Counted from the first letter of the stretch, positions 1 through 9,160 are shown. The stretch: 64,000 bases of DNA from an uncultured Jannaschia sp. (GCF_947494025.1 NZ_CANLTQ010000006.1:95204-159203), one strand, 5' to 3'. Notes: a model not told the origin generated them from the letters alone. Program-made: numbers and translations.

Positions 1-2754
1 GCGCCCGCCTTCCGGCCCCTCGACCCAGACATTCGCCCCCTCGGTGATGCCCAGATTGCCGGCGTCGCGGGGATTGATCTCGACGAACATCTCCTGCTGC
101 AGCTCGGCGAGCCACGGGTTCGACCGCGTCTCGTCGCCGCCGCCCTCGTATTCGACCAGCCGGCCGGAGGTGAGGATGATCGGATACTCCTGACTGAAGT
201 CCTGCTGCTGGATGGACGCGTAGCGCGTCGGCACACGCCAGAACTTCTTGTCGTCGTAGGTGCCGTATTCCGCCACCAGATCACGGCGCGGCGTGTAGAG
301 CGGCTCGCGGTGCAGCGGCACCGGATCGGGGAAGGTCCAGACCACGGCGCGCGCCTTGGCATTGCCGAACGGGGCGCAACCATGCGCGATGGCGACCCGC
401 TGGATGCCGCCCGACAGGTCGGTCTTCCAGTTCACGCCGCCCACCTGCTCGTTGTAGTCGGTCGGCCGTTCGCCCTGGAACTCCACTTCGCCGACCTCCG
501 GCGTGCCGGGCCGCGTGTCGCGAAAGCCCGAGACCCATTCGATCATCGCGCGCTCGTAGGGCGTCAGGTCGGCGTCCCAGCCGAGATCCTGCAACATCTG
601 CATGGTGAACTCGGGATAGCCGTCCTCGATCTCCGAGCCGGGCGTGGCGACGCCCTCGGCCAGGAGGTTCTCGCCGTCGCGCTCCACGCCGAAGCGGGCG
701 CGGAAGGTCAGTCCGCCCTCGGCCACCGGCATCGACATGTCGTAGAGGTTCGCGGTGCCCGGATGGTTCATCTCCGGCGTACCCCAGGTCGGCCAGGGCA
801 GGCCGTAGAAGTCGCCGTCCGCCGGCCCGCCGACGGCGCGCAGGGTCTTGCGGTCGAACGTATGCTGGTTCTGCATATGCGTCCGCATCCGCTCCGGCGA
901 TTGTCCGGTATAGCCGATCGTCCACATGCCGCGATTGTATTCGCGCACTAGATCCTCGATCAACGGCTCGTCGCCGTTGACCTCGATGTTGCGGAAGATG
1001 CGGTCCGCGAAGCCGAACTTCACTGCGAACTTGGCCATGATCGTATGGTCGGGCAGGCTCTCGAAGAGCGGCTCCACGATCTTCTCGCGCCATTGCAGGG
1101 AGCGGTTCGACGCCGTGACGGAGCCGTAGGTCTCGAACTGCGTGGCCGCCGGCAGGAGGTAGACGCCGTCGGTGCGGTCGTTCATCGCCGCCGTCAGCGT
1201 CGGGTAGGGGTCGACCACCACGAGAAGGTCGAGATCCTCCATCGCGGTCTTCATTTCCTTCATGCGCGTCTGGCTGTTGGGAGCGTGGCCCCAGAAGATC
1301 ATCGCGCGGGTGCGGTTCGGCTGATCGAGATTCTCGGCATCCTCCAGTACGCCGTCGATCCAGCGGCTGACCGGGATACCGGTCTCGTTGATCATCGGCA
1401 TGTCGGCGCCGTCGGGACCGGCCCCTTCCATGACGTCGAAGTTGCCCTTGAGCCAGTCCAGATCCTCTTCCCAGACGCGGGCCCAGTGCGCCCAGGCGCC
1501 GTCGGTCAGACCGTAATAGCCGGGCAGCGTGTCAGCGAGCACGCCCAAGTCGGTCGCGCCCTGCACGTTGTCGTGGCCGCGGAAGATGTTGGTGCCGCCG
1601 CCGGCCACGCCCATGTTCCCCAGCGCGAGCTGCAGGATGCAATAGGCACGGGTGTTGTTGTTGCCGTTGGTGTGCTGCGTGCCGCCCATGCACCAGATCA
1701 CGGTGCCCGGTCGGTTTTCGGCCAGCGTGCGCGCGACGCGTGCAAGCTGTGCGGAAGAGGCGCCAGTGACGCGCTCCACTTCCTCGGGGGTCCAGCGGGC
1801 GACCTCCTCGCGGATGCGGTCCATACCCCAGACACGGGTGCGGATGAACTCCTCGTCCTCCCACCCGTTCTCGAAAATGTGCCACAGAAGGCCCCAGACC
1901 AGCGCCACGTCGGTGCCCGGCCGGAAGCGCACGTATTCGTCGGCATGCGCGGCCGTGCGCGTGAAGCGCGGATCGCAGACGATCAGCGGCGCGGCGTTCT
2001 CCTCCTTCGACTTGAGGATGTGCAGCAGCGAGACGGGATGCGCCTCGGCCGGATTGCCGCCGATGATGAAGATCGCCTTGGAGTTCAGGATGTCGTTGTA
2101 GCTGTTGGTCATGGCGCCGTAGCCCCATGTGTTCGCCACGCCCGCCACGGTGGTCGAGTGGCAGATGCGCGCCTGATGGTCGACGTTGTTGGTGCCCCAG
2201 TAGGCGGCGAACTTGCGGAACAGGTAGGCCTGCTCGTTGCTGTGCTTGGCCGAACCCAGCCAGTACACGGAATCGGGCCCCGATTCCTGCTTGATCTCGA
2301 GCAGCCGGTCGCCGACCTCGTCGATCGCCTGCGCCCAGGAGATCCGCTCCCACACGCCGCCGACCTTCTTCATCGGGTATTTCAGCCGCCGCTCGCCGTG
2401 GGCGTGCTCGCGGACCGAGGCGCCCTTGGCGCAATGCGCACCCATGTTGAACGGCGATTCGTAGCCCGGTTCCTGCCCGAACCAGACGCCGTTCTGGACC
2501 TCGGCGATCACGGTGCAGCCGACGGAGCAATGCGTGCAGACCGACTTCACCTTGGTGACGCCCTCGTCCACGGGGTATTCGGCCTGCTGGGCCCTGGCGA
2601 CCGTGCCGCCGGTCGCGCCGATGGCGGCAAGCCCGCCGATGGCGAGGCCCGAACCGCGCAGGAAGGCGCGACGGTCGACGCCGTGCCGCGCCACGCGGTC
2701 GATCAGGCCGGTGCCGCCGCTGCGGGGGGCGTCCGTGGTCTTTCTGCGAAGCAT
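1..2754 (-). CDS. fdhA: formate dehydrogenase catalytic (alpha) subunit, molybdopterin type, 3' truncated by window edge
   Basis: Oxidises formate to CO2; the Tat signal (DRRAFLRGSG at about residues 28-37, then a hydrophobic stretch) predicts a periplasmic enzyme. 918 codons are present and the C-terminus lies beyond base 1. The [4Fe-4S] ligands C73-x2-C76-x3-C80 and C108 are visible. The metal-binding residue is a cysteine (about C198 in RICHSTT) where E. coli FdnG has selenocysteine, so no UGA recoding is needed. The ATG at 2754 is the only start before the Tat motif. It is last in a tight minus-strand operon behind a small Tat protein and a TorD chaperone; electron-transfer subunits are expected further left. 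The nearby tungstate transporter suggests W rather than Mo, which is inference. Confidence 0.93.
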   Translation of the reverse strand, partial: MLRRKTTDAPRSGGTGLIDRVARHGVDRRAFLRGSGLAIGGLAAIGATGGTVARAQQAEYPVDEGVTKVKSVCTHCSVGCTVIAEVQNGVWFGQEPGYESPFNMGAHCAKGASVREHAHGERRLKYPMKKVGGVWERISWAQAIDEVGDRLLEIKQESGPDSVYWLGSAKHSNEQAYLFRKFAAYWGTNNVDHQARICHSTTVAGVANTWGYGAMTNSYNDILNSKAIFIIGGNPAEAHPVSLLHILKSKEENAAPLIVCDPRFTRTAAHADEYVRFRPGTDVALVWGLLWHIFENGWEDEEFIRTRVWGMDRIREEVARWTPEEVERVTGASSAQLARVARTLAENRPGTVIWCMGGTQHTNGNNNTRAYCILQLALGNMGVAGGGTNIFRGHDNVQGATDLGVLADTLPGYYGLTDGAWAHWARVWEEDLDWLKGNFDVMEGAGPDGADMPMINETGIPVSRWIDGVLEDAENLDQPNRTRAMIFWGHAPNSQTRMKEMKTAMEDLDLLVVVDPYPTLTAAMNDRTDGVYLLPAATQFETYGSVTASNRSLQWREKIVEPLFESLPDHTIMAKFAVKFGFADRIFRNIEVNGDEPLIEDLVREYNRGMWTIGYTGQSPERMRTHMQNQHTFDRKTLRAVGGPADGDFYGLPWPTWGTPEMNHPGTANLYDMSMPVAEGGLTFRARFGVERDGENLLAEGVATPGSEIEDGYPEFTMQMLQDLGWDADLTPYERAMIEWVSGFRDTRPGTPEVGEVEFQGERPTDYNEQVGGVNWKTDLSGGIQRVAIAHGCAPFGNAKARAVVWTFPDPVPLHREPLYTPRRDLVAEYGTYDDKKFWRVPTRYASIQQQDFSQEYPIILTSGRLVEYEGGGDETRSNPWLAELQQEMFVEINPRDAGNLGITEGANVWVEGPEGGR

Positions 2755-2767
2755 CTCGTTCCCTCCC

Positions 2768-2950
2768 TCAGAAACGTGCGCTGGCGTAATAGGCGCGGGT
2801 CTGCTCGGTATCCGCGAGGCCGGTCTCCGACCGGGGCGCCGCCTGGGCCTCCTCCGTTCCCGCGACGCTGGCGGCGGCCGCGGCGGCCGGCGCGGTGGCG
2901 GCGAGCTTCAGGAAATTGCGGCGGCTCTTGTCTTTCGTCTCGGTCATCAT
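2768..2950 (-). CDS. formate dehydrogenase region Tat-target small protein
   Basis: A 60-residue protein that is mostly a twin-arginine signal (SRRNFLKLA) followed by an Ala-rich hydrophobic stretch, a probable AQA cleavage site and only about 25 mature residues. It resembles the small Tat-target proteins seen beside periplasmic formate dehydrogenases; their exact role is not established. It sits 13 bp upstream of the catalytic subunit gene and 24 bp after the chaperone gene, so it is surely co-transcribed. It could help recruit or co-export the enzyme, which is inference. Confidence 0.8.
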   Translation of the reverse strand: MMTETKDKSRRNFLKLAATAPAAAAAASVAGTEEAQAAPRSETGLADTEQTRAYYASARF

Positions 2951-2974
2951 CGGATCCTCCAGAAGGCGCGGCGC

Positions 2975-3589
2975 TCAGGCGGCCGCGAGCCGGAACGCCT
3001 CGCGTTCGATGTTCATGAATTCACGTCCGACCGCGCCGACCGCGGCATAGACCCGGCCACCCTTCGATGTCGCGAGGTCGTTGAGGAAGTGCCCGGCCCA
3101 GGGGCCGACATGCCGTGCCCAGAAGTCGCGCTGTTGCGACATGGCGACCGGCGCGCCGAAGCGGCCGACGATGATCGCGCCCATCACCTCCATCAGCGAG
3201 GCGATGCCGTCCTCCGGCTCGAACACCGTCTCGGCCCGTGCGAGCCCGAGGCGGGCGAAGTCCCGGCGCAGAGCCGCGAGCGGCTTTTCGTTCAGGAAGC
3301 CCGTCAGGTAATAGCTCGCATAGGGCAGGAGCTCCCCGCGGCCGAGCCCGATAAAGAGCGCGTCGTATTCGCGACGGACCGTCTTCGGATCGGCGCGGCG
3401 GGCGACCTGCGCGAGCCCGGAGATTGCACGGCCGAGCGGCGTGCCGTCCCCGGACAGCGCGGCGGTCTGCTCCAGTGTCATCGCATCCATCGGTCGGGCG
3501 AGGACGAGACCAAGATAATTGTAGAGGTCCGCCCGCAGCCGATCCTCCTCCGACGGACCGTCATGCGGCAGGGGCGCGGTGGCGTTCAT
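2975..3589 (-). CDS. TorD/DmsD-family molybdoenzyme chaperone
   Basis: 204 residues, the usual size of TorD-family cytoplasmic chaperones that bind the Tat signal and hold molybdoenzyme precursors for cofactor insertion. The family-typical run is visible: REYDALFIGLGRGELLPYAS, then a helix with the FEPEDGIASLMEVM segment (EPED resembles the family ExPxD/H motif). The start ATG overlaps the stop of the upstream DUF3306 gene (ATGA), so translation is coupled. The likely client is the downstream formate dehydrogenase catalytic subunit. Confidence 0.88.
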   Translation of the reverse strand: MNATAPLPHDGPSEEDRLRADLYNYLGLVLARPMDAMTLEQTAALSGDGTPLGRAISGLAQVARRADPKTVRREYDALFIGLGRGELLPYASYYLTGFLNEKPLAALRRDFARLGLARAETVFEPEDGIASLMEVMGAIIVGRFGAPVAMSQQRDFWARHVGPWAGHFLNDLATSKGGRVYAAVGAVGREFMNIEREAFRLAAA

Positions 3590-4170
3590 GTCTCCCTGTC
3601 CTCCTCGAACGTGAAGCGCATCCGCCTCGATGGCTCCACAGGCGCGGATACGTCCTGCCGCGCTCCGTCTTCCGAGGTGCTAGATTCCACGTTCGCCGGG
3701 TCATCGGCAAGTTCTATTTCCGTCTGATCTTGCGGCACATTTTCCTGATTCTTTTCGTCGGAATCCGCTTGGGCGAGCTTGCGCACATGCGCGGCGAGGC
3801 CCCGGCCGACTTCGTAGCTCGTTCTCAGCGGCGCGCCGTTGAGGCCGTCGCCGGTGAAATCCCCGTCGTAATCGTTGAGCCCGTCCAGGTTGGCCAGAAC
3901 CGGGTTCGACCGCCATAGTGCCCGCAGGGCGCGGTTGCGGATGTGTTGCGGCACGATCCGGCGGAGGAACACGGAAACGTCGTCGCCGGAAACGACGCCG
4001 TCCGGGTCGGGCAGATTGAGCCGCGCGAGAATCTCCGCGTCGGGTAGATCGTCCAGCTCCGCCTGCTCCGCGCGCAGGGCTTCCGCATCCGCGGCCCCCG
4101 CCTCCGCCTCGCGGGCGGCGCGTTCCTCGGCCTCGACGGCTTGCCTGCGGCGGGACCAGAAGTCGCTCAT
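3586..4170 (-). CDS. DUF3306 family protein
   Basis: 194 residues beginning MSDFWSRRRQAVEAEE, with an acidic/Ala-rich middle, the segment PQHIRNRALRALWRSNPVLANL and an acidic C-terminal tail. These match the DUF3306 family found with formate dehydrogenase genes; no biochemical role is known. No signal peptide or membrane segment is seen, so it should be cytoplasmic. Both ends overlap neighbours by ATGA junctions (DUF3305 upstream, chaperone downstream), so it belongs to the enzyme maturation set. The ATG at 4170 overlaps the DUF3305 stop and was preferred to in-frame starts further upstream. Confidence 0.8.
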   Translation of the reverse strand: MSDFWSRRRQAVEAEERAAREAEAGAADAEALRAEQAELDDLPDAEILARLNLPDPDGVVSGDDVSVFLRRIVPQHIRNRALRALWRSNPVLANLDGLNDYDGDFTGDGLNGAPLRTSYEVGRGLAAHVRKLAQADSDEKNQENVPQDQTEIELADDPANVESSTSEDGARQDVSAPVEPSRRMRFTFEEDRET

Positions 4171-4718
4171 TTGCGGGACCGGAGCGATTGCGGGTTGCGC
4201 CAGACATCGGCCTCCTGCGCGATGCGCGGATCGCCCACGCCGTCCTGCGCCGCGCCCTCGCGTCGCCGGTCGCGCTGCCGCTTCACGAAGGGCTCGTCCA
4301 CGTGGTGGAGGGCCACGAAAGCCTCTACCCATTCGATCATGCCCCCGGGCATCGCCACCTTCTCCACCCGATCCTCGGCGTCGACCTCGTGGAAGCTCGC
4401 CTCGAAGGGGGAGGCCGTCACATGCGTCGCGTGCGGCCGGCCCGGGCCGTGCAGCGCGACCCAGACAGAAGGGACCTGCGCCGTCAGATTCTGGATCAGG
4501 CTGTCGGTATCCTTGCGGTGAAGCTGCAGCACCAGCGTCGTGGCGTGGAACTCCTCGACCGGCCCGTCGCGGAAGACCGGCTTCCATTGCGCCGGTCCGG
4601 CATGCGGAACGATTCCGGCCAGCGTCCAGACCTCGGACATCCAGCGGGTCACGCCGGGACTGCGGCGGATCAGGACACCGACGGGCATCTCGGCGATCTT
4701 GGGGGCGGCATCATGCAT
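4167..4718 (-). CDS. DUF3305 family protein
   Basis: 183 residues from the ATG at 4718, with PVGVLIRRSPGVTRWMSEVW near the N-terminus and LHRKDTDSLIQNL and PSVWVALHG downstream. This is the DUF3305 pattern; the family accompanies DUF3306 and formate dehydrogenase genes and is otherwise uncharacterised. It is the first gene of the minus-strand operon and faces the divergent Fe-S protein gene across about 110 bp that must hold both promoters. An in-frame ATG upstream (4799) would add a basic, atypical leader, so the internal start is preferred. Confidence 0.78.
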   Translation of the reverse strand: MHDAAPKIAEMPVGVLIRRSPGVTRWMSEVWTLAGIVPHAGPAQWKPVFRDGPVEEFHATTLVLQLHRKDTDSLIQNLTAQVPSVWVALHGPGRPHATHVTASPFEASFHEVDAEDRVEKVAMPGGMIEWVEAFVALHHVDEPFVKRQRDRRREGAAQDGVGDPRIAQEADVWRNPQSLRSRK

Positions 4719-4828
4719 CGGCGCAGATTGCCGCATTCCGCCCCGGAGGCGAAGCGAAAAAGCGCGCGACGCTTGCAACCGGGGCGCGTGCATGTGCATC
4801 TGCCTCCGATCTTCCAGGAGGGACCACC

Positions 4829-6742
4829 ATGGCCGGACGTCTCGTCTTGTGTAGCTGTGCCGGAACGCAGGACGTCCGGGCTGAGGCCCTCGCCTCGGCG
4901 TCCGGGCGGAGCTGCGACCGCGTTCATTCGGCGCTGTGCTGCGCCGCGCCCGAGGTCGTGGCCGAAGCCTTCGCCGCGCCCGACACGTTGATGGCCTGCG
5001 AACAGGAGGCGGCGCGTCTCACGGCGCTCGCGGCGGAGGGGGGCGTCGGCGCGCCGCGCTTCGTCGACATCCGCGACCGGGCGGGCTGGACCGACGACGG
5101 CGATCCGACCGCCAAGCAGGCCGCGCTCCTGGCCGAGGCGGCGTTGCCGGTTCCGGATACACCGATGATCGACGTCGCTTCCGAAGGGCTCTGCCTCGTT
5201 GTCGGGCCGGAAGACGTCGCGATGGCGGCGGCGCTCCGCCTGAAAGACATCCTGGCCGTCACCGTTCTGCTGCCCGAAGGGGCCGAGGCGCCCGAGGAAC
5301 GGGGCGTCGAGGCCGTTTCCGGCCGCATCCGCCGGGCCAGCGGCGGGTTCGAGCTGACGCTCGATGGGCTGCGGCAGATCGACCCGGCGGGCCGCGAGAT
5401 CGTTTTCGGGGCGCCCCGCGACGGCGCCCGGACGCGGTGCGACGTGATCCTCGACCTTTCGGGCGGCACCCCGCTCTTTCCCGCGCATCACAAGCGCGAC
5501 GGCTACCTGCGCCCCGATCCCGGTCGCCCGCAGGCGGTCGCGGATGCGGTGCTGGCCGCGTCGCAACTCGTCGGAACGTTCGAGAAGACGCTGCATGTGC
5601 GTGTCGAGCCGTCGCTCTGCGCCCATTCGCGGGCCGAGCAGACGGGCTGCACCCGCTGCCTCGACCTTTGCCCGACCGGGGCGATCTTGCCGGCGGGGGA
5701 GCACGTGACCGTCGATCCCATGGTCTGCGCCGGCTGCGGCGCCTGCGCCTCCGTCTGCCCCTCCAGCGCCATCACCTACGACGCGCCGCCGGTCGAGGAC
5801 ACGTTCCGCCGGATCGAGGTGCTGGCGCGGACCTATCGGGACCGCGCCGCCGACCCGACGCTCCTCGTCCACGACGAGCACGGGCGGGAGATGATCGCGC
5901 TCGCCGCCCGTCACGGGCGTGGCCTTCCGGCCCATGCCGTGCCGCTGGAACTGCCGGCCCTCGCGGCCTTCGGCCATGCCGAGTCCATGGCGGCATTGGG
6001 CGCGGGCTTCGCACGGGTCGACATCCTGCCGGGACCGCGGACGGAGCGCGATCCGTTGCTGGCGCAGATCGCGCTCGCCAACGCGCTCGCCGGCCGGGAG
6101 GCCGTGCGCCTTCTCGACGCGACCGAGCCCGACGCGCTCGAGGCGGAGACCCGCGCCCCGGTGCCGTCCGCCGTGGCCGAGCCCATCCTGCCGCTCGGGA
6201 CCCGCCGTCAGGTCACGCGCGTGGCGGCCGCGGCGCTTCACGACGGGGCGCCGGTCCTGCCGCTGCCCGAGGGCGCGCCATACGGCGCCGTTCTGCTGGA
6301 TCGCGACGCCTGCACGCTCTGCCTGTCCTGCGTATCGCTCTGCCCCTCGGGCGCGCTTCTCGACAATCCCGACCGGCCGGAAGTGCGGTTCGTCGAGGAT
6401 GCGTGCCTGCAATGCGGCCTCTGCGCCAATATCTGCCCTGAGGATGCCATCGCGCTCGAGCCGCGGCTCGACCTGTCTCCCGATGCGCTCTCGCCGCGCG
6501 TGCTGAACGCGGAGGAGCCGGCGCTCTGCGTCGAATGCGGCAAGCCCTTCGGCGTCGCCTCCACCATCGAGCGGATCGCCGGGATGCTGGCCGACCGCCA
6601 TCCGGCCTTCGGAGCGGAGAAGGCGCGGATGATCCGCATGTGCGATACCTGCCGGGTGAACGCGATGGCGCATTCCACCGACAGCCCCTTCGCCGCCGCC
6701 CCCCGATTGCGGCCGCGCACCGCCGAAGACTACCTCAACTAG
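4829..6742 (+). CDS. multi-[4Fe-4S] ferredoxin-like protein of the formate dehydrogenase locus
   Basis: 637 residues from an ATG preceded by AGGAGGGAC. The first 260 residues hold scattered cysteines (C8, C10, C37, C38, C57). Then come two ferredoxin-type clusters (about 264-315: CTRCLDLCP and CAGCGACASVCP) and two more at about 492-545 (CTLCLSCVSLCP, CLQCGLCANICP). Two CxxC pairs follow near the C-terminus (CVECGKP, CDTCRVN). It is soluble, without a signal peptide, and is expected to carry electrons or Fe-S clusters in the cytoplasm. It leads an operon with a DUF6494-like protein and an Mrp-type Fe-S ATPase. The exact partner is unknown; family members are found beside formate dehydrogenases. 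Confidence 0.85.
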   Translation: MAGRLVLCSCAGTQDVRAEALASASGRSCDRVHSALCCAAPEVVAEAFAAPDTLMACEQEAARLTALAAEGGVGAPRFVDIRDRAGWTDDGDPTAKQAALLAEAALPVPDTPMIDVASEGLCLVVGPEDVAMAAALRLKDILAVTVLLPEGAEAPEERGVEAVSGRIRRASGGFELTLDGLRQIDPAGREIVFGAPRDGARTRCDVILDLSGGTPLFPAHHKRDGYLRPDPGRPQAVADAVLAASQLVGTFEKTLHVRVEPSLCAHSRAEQTGCTRCLDLCPTGAILPAGEHVTVDPMVCAGCGACASVCPSSAITYDAPPVEDTFRRIEVLARTYRDRAADPTLLVHDEHGREMIALAARHGRGLPAHAVPLELPALAAFGHAESMAALGAGFARVDILPGPRTERDPLLAQIALANALAGREAVRLLDATEPDALEAETRAPVPSAVAEPILPLGTRRQVTRVAAAALHDGAPVLPLPEGAPYGAVLLDRDACTLCLSCVSLCPSGALLDNPDRPEVRFVEDACLQCGLCANICPEDAIALEPRLDLSPDALSPRVLNAEEPALCVECGKPFGVASTIERIAGMLADRHPAFGAEKARMIRMCDTCRVNAMAHSTDSPFAAAPRLRPRTAEDYLN

Positions 6743-6751
6743 GAGACGATC

Positions 6752-6943
6752 ATGGCCGACGATTTCAACATGTCGATGCGCAAGTTCCTCAAGCAGGTCG
6801 GCGTGACCTCCCAGCAGGAGATCGAGAAGGCCGCGCGCGAGAGCGGCCGCGCCGGACCGTTCCAGGCGAAGGTGGTGCTGACGGTCGACGGGCTCGACCT
6901 CGAGCACGTCATCACCGGCACGATCAACGGCAGCCCCGAATGA
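6752..6943 (+). CDS. DUF6494-like small protein
   Basis: 63 residues: an N-terminal helix with MSMRKFLKQVGVTSQQEIE, then a short beta-like tail VVLTVDGLDLEHVITGTI. It resembles the small DUF6494 family seen in Rhodobacterales formate dehydrogenase loci; function unknown. It lies 9 bp after the multi-Fe-S protein gene, and its stop overlaps the ATG of the Mrp-type ATPase gene (ATGA), so it is a genuine translated member of the operon rather than chance. Confidence 0.75.
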   Translation: MADDFNMSMRKFLKQVGVTSQQEIEKAARESGRAGPFQAKVVLTVDGLDLEHVITGTINGSPE

Positions 6944-8004
6944 GCGGACCGACGCGCGAGGAGGTCCTCGCGACGCTGAAGGAGGTGCGAACGCCGGAAG
7001 GAACGGACCTCGTCTCGGCCGGCCTCGTCCGTGCGCTCTCCGTGGCCGAGGGCGCGGTGCGCTTCGTCATGGAGGTTCCGCCGAGCCGGGGAAGGGCGAT
7101 GGAGCCGGTCCGCGCCGAGGCGGAAGCGGCGCTCGCCGCGCTGCCGGGCGTGCTGAAGGCGAGCGTCCTGCTGACCGCGCATAACGAGACGGCGCCGCCC
7201 GAGCTGACGCCCCGGCGGCCGGCCGAGCCCGCGGGGCCGCAACCGGTCCCGGGCGTGGATCGCATCCTTGCCATCGCCAGCGGAAAGGGTGGGGTGGGCA
7301 AGTCGACGCTGACCGCGAACCTCGCCGTGGCGCTGGCGGCCGAGGGGCGGCGCGTGGGGCTTCTCGACGCGGACGTCTACGGACCAAGCCAGCCGCGCAT
7401 GCTGGGCGTGTCGGGCCGGCCGGCCTCGCCCGATGGCAAGACGATCCTGCCGCTGCGCAACCACGGCGTCACCATGATGTCGATGGGCCTGATGACGAAC
7501 GAGGATCAGGCGGTCGTCTGGCGCGGCCCGATGCTGATGGGCGCCCTGCAGCAGATGATGAATCAGGTCCAGTGGGGCGCGCTCGACGTGCTGCTGGTGG
7601 ACCTGCCGCCTGGCACGGGCGACGTGCAGATGACGCTCGCCCAGAAGTTCCGGGTGGACGGCGCCATCGTGATCTCGACGCCGCAAGACGTGGCCCTCAT
7701 CGACGCGCGCAAGGGGATCGACATGTTCCGGCAGATGAACGTGCCGGTCGTGGGCATGGTCGAGAACATGTCCACGCATGTCTGCTCCAATTGCGGCCAC
7801 GAGGAGCATATCTTCGGACATGGTGGCGTGACGGTGGAGGCGGCGAAGCTGGGCGTGCCGCTTCTGGCGGAGATCCCGCTTCACCTGTCGATCCGAGTCG
7901 CGGCCGATGGCGGCGCGCCGGTCGTCGCTTCGAAGCCGCAGGGGCCGGAGGCGGCGTCGTTCCGCGCGCTTGCCCGCCGGCTGGTGACGGACGGCCATGC
8001 CTGA
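6940..8004 (+). CDS. mrp: Mrp/ApbC/NBP35-type P-loop ATPase, Fe-S cluster carrier
   Basis: 354 residues. The N-terminal domain (about 1-90) is of the MIP18/DUF59 type. A ParA/MinD-like ATPase follows, with the deviant Walker A SGKGGVGKST (about 114-123), DADVYGPSQPRM and DLPPGTGD. The C-terminal CxxC (about C282 and C285 in CSNCGHEEHIFG) is the bridging cluster site of Mrp carriers. Family role: binds a labile [4Fe-4S] cluster and passes it to apo-proteins. Placed between the multi-Fe-S protein and DUF6505 genes, it may be dedicated to this locus rather than being the cell's general Mrp. The ATG overlaps the preceding stop. Confidence 0.92.
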   Translation: MSGPTREEVLATLKEVRTPEGTDLVSAGLVRALSVAEGAVRFVMEVPPSRGRAMEPVRAEAEAALAALPGVLKASVLLTAHNETAPPELTPRRPAEPAGPQPVPGVDRILAIASGKGGVGKSTLTANLAVALAAEGRRVGLLDADVYGPSQPRMLGVSGRPASPDGKTILPLRNHGVTMMSMGLMTNEDQAVVWRGPMLMGALQQMMNQVQWGALDVLLVDLPPGTGDVQMTLAQKFRVDGAIVISTPQDVALIDARKGIDMFRQMNVPVVGMVENMSTHVCSNCGHEEHIFGHGGVTVEAAKLGVPLLAEIPLHLSIRVAADGGAPVVASKPQGPEAASFRALARRLVTDGHA

Positions 8005-8644
8005 CTTCCCGCCGCTCCTCCGCGGCGTGGCGGCGGACGATCCACGGGCTGCGGCGGTGGCGGCGGCGCGGGCCGGCTGCGACGGCGGGACGATCTTCTG
8101 GCGGGCCGGCGACGCGCTCGAGGCGGCGGTGGTCTTCGCCCCCGACGTGCCGCTCGACCGCGCCATGCAGATGCTGCCGCTCTGCGCCGTGGCGCTCCGC
8201 GACGCGCTGGGGGCGATCGGGCCGTCCGAGCTGCCGGTCCACCTCGCCTGGGACGGGCGGCTGCTCGTGAACGGCGGCGGGGCGGGACGCGTCACTCCGG
8301 TCGCGGAAGCACGGGGGACCGACGCGGTGCCCGACTGGCTCCTCGTCCACGTGACCCTCCAATTCCTGCCCTCGGGCGCGACGGAGACGGCCCTTTGGCA
8401 GGAGGGGTGCGGCGAGGTGACCGCGGACGCGCTTCTGGAAAGCTGGGCGCGGCATTTGATGCACCGCCTCGCCGAGTGGGAGGATGATCCGCGCGCGCTG
8501 CACGCCGAACGCGAGGCCGCCGCCTGGGAGGTCGAGGCGAAGGATGCGACCTATCTCGGCCTCGACGAAAGGTTCGGGCGCTTGCGCCGGGCGGGCGGGG
8601 CGACGAGACTGGACCCGCTTACCGATCTTCTGGAGCTGCCGTGA
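7997..8644 (+). CDS. biotin/lipoate protein ligase-like protein
   Basis: 215 residues that match the small biotin/lipoate A/B protein ligase-like family: FPPLLRG at the N-terminus, GCDGGTIFWRAGDALEAAVVFAPD, PVHLAWDGRLLVNGG, and a C-terminal domain with WEVEAKDATYLGLDERFG. No biochemical function is established for this branch; enzyme members of the wider superfamily attach biotin or lipoate to carrier lysines. It overlaps the end of mrp by 8 bp and its stop overlaps the next start, so it belongs to the formate dehydrogenase accessory operon. Confidence 0.75.
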   Translation: MPDFPPLLRGVAADDPRAAAVAAARAGCDGGTIFWRAGDALEAAVVFAPDVPLDRAMQMLPLCAVALRDALGAIGPSELPVHLAWDGRLLVNGGGAGRVTPVAEARGTDAVPDWLLVHVTLQFLPSGATETALWQEGCGEVTADALLESWARHLMHRLAEWEDDPRALHAEREAAAWEVEAKDATYLGLDERFGRLRRAGGATRLDPLTDLLELP

Positions 8645-9114
8645 ACCTCGCCCGTGCCATCCATTTCGACGAAAGCGACCGCAACGTCTTCCACGTTCCC
8701 GCGCGGACCGGGGAATGGTGCATCTCCGGCGGGTTCGAATTCTCGAACTGGACGGAGGGCGACCTTGTCGGCAAGGCGCGGCAGGCCTTCGCGAACGGGT
8801 GGCTGGGGCTCGAGACCTTCGGCCGCGTCACCTTCGTGGCCGTCACACGGATCGAGCCGACCGAGCGCGAGGCGCTGATCGCGGCGCTGGCCGATCACTT
8901 CGTTACGGTGCACGGTGCGCCCGACCGCGCCGCCGCCTGGCCGGTCGCGATGCAGGAGATCGACGCGATGGCCGATCTTTGCGAGGGGGTGGAGCCGAAC
9001 CGGGTGATGATCGTCGCGCGCGAGCTGGGCGAGGCCGGGGTGCGCGAGGTGTTCCGCATCCTCGCGCCGCGCGACGCCGAGCTTGCGCAGGTGGCGGTCC
9101 ACGGCGACGAATGA
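8641..9114 (+). CDS. DUF6505-like protein
   Basis: 157 residues from a GTG that overlaps the previous stop (GTGA). Features include LARAIHFDESDRNVF, GEWCISGGFEFSNW and WPVAMQEIDAMADLCEGVEPN. It resembles the DUF6505 family restricted to alphaproteobacterial formate dehydrogenase loci; no function is known. No signal peptide or membrane helix is present. It is the last clear gene of this operon. It ends facing the convergent tupA gene with about 45 bp between. Confidence 0.72.
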   Translation: MNLARAIHFDESDRNVFHVPARTGEWCISGGFEFSNWTEGDLVGKARQAFANGWLGLETFGRVTFVAVTRIEPTEREALIAALADHFVTVHGAPDRAAAWPVAMQEIDAMADLCEGVEPNRVMIVARELGEAGVREVFRILAPRDAELAQVAVHGDE

Positions 9115-9160
9115 CGCGCGCCGCGGGGGCGGATGCGTATTCCGGTCAGGAAGAAGCGGT

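Noticed and set aside
4670..6907. 745-codon open frame antisense to the multi-Fe-S protein
   Set aside because: Low-complexity composition and no motifs; the opposite strand carries four ferredoxin clusters.
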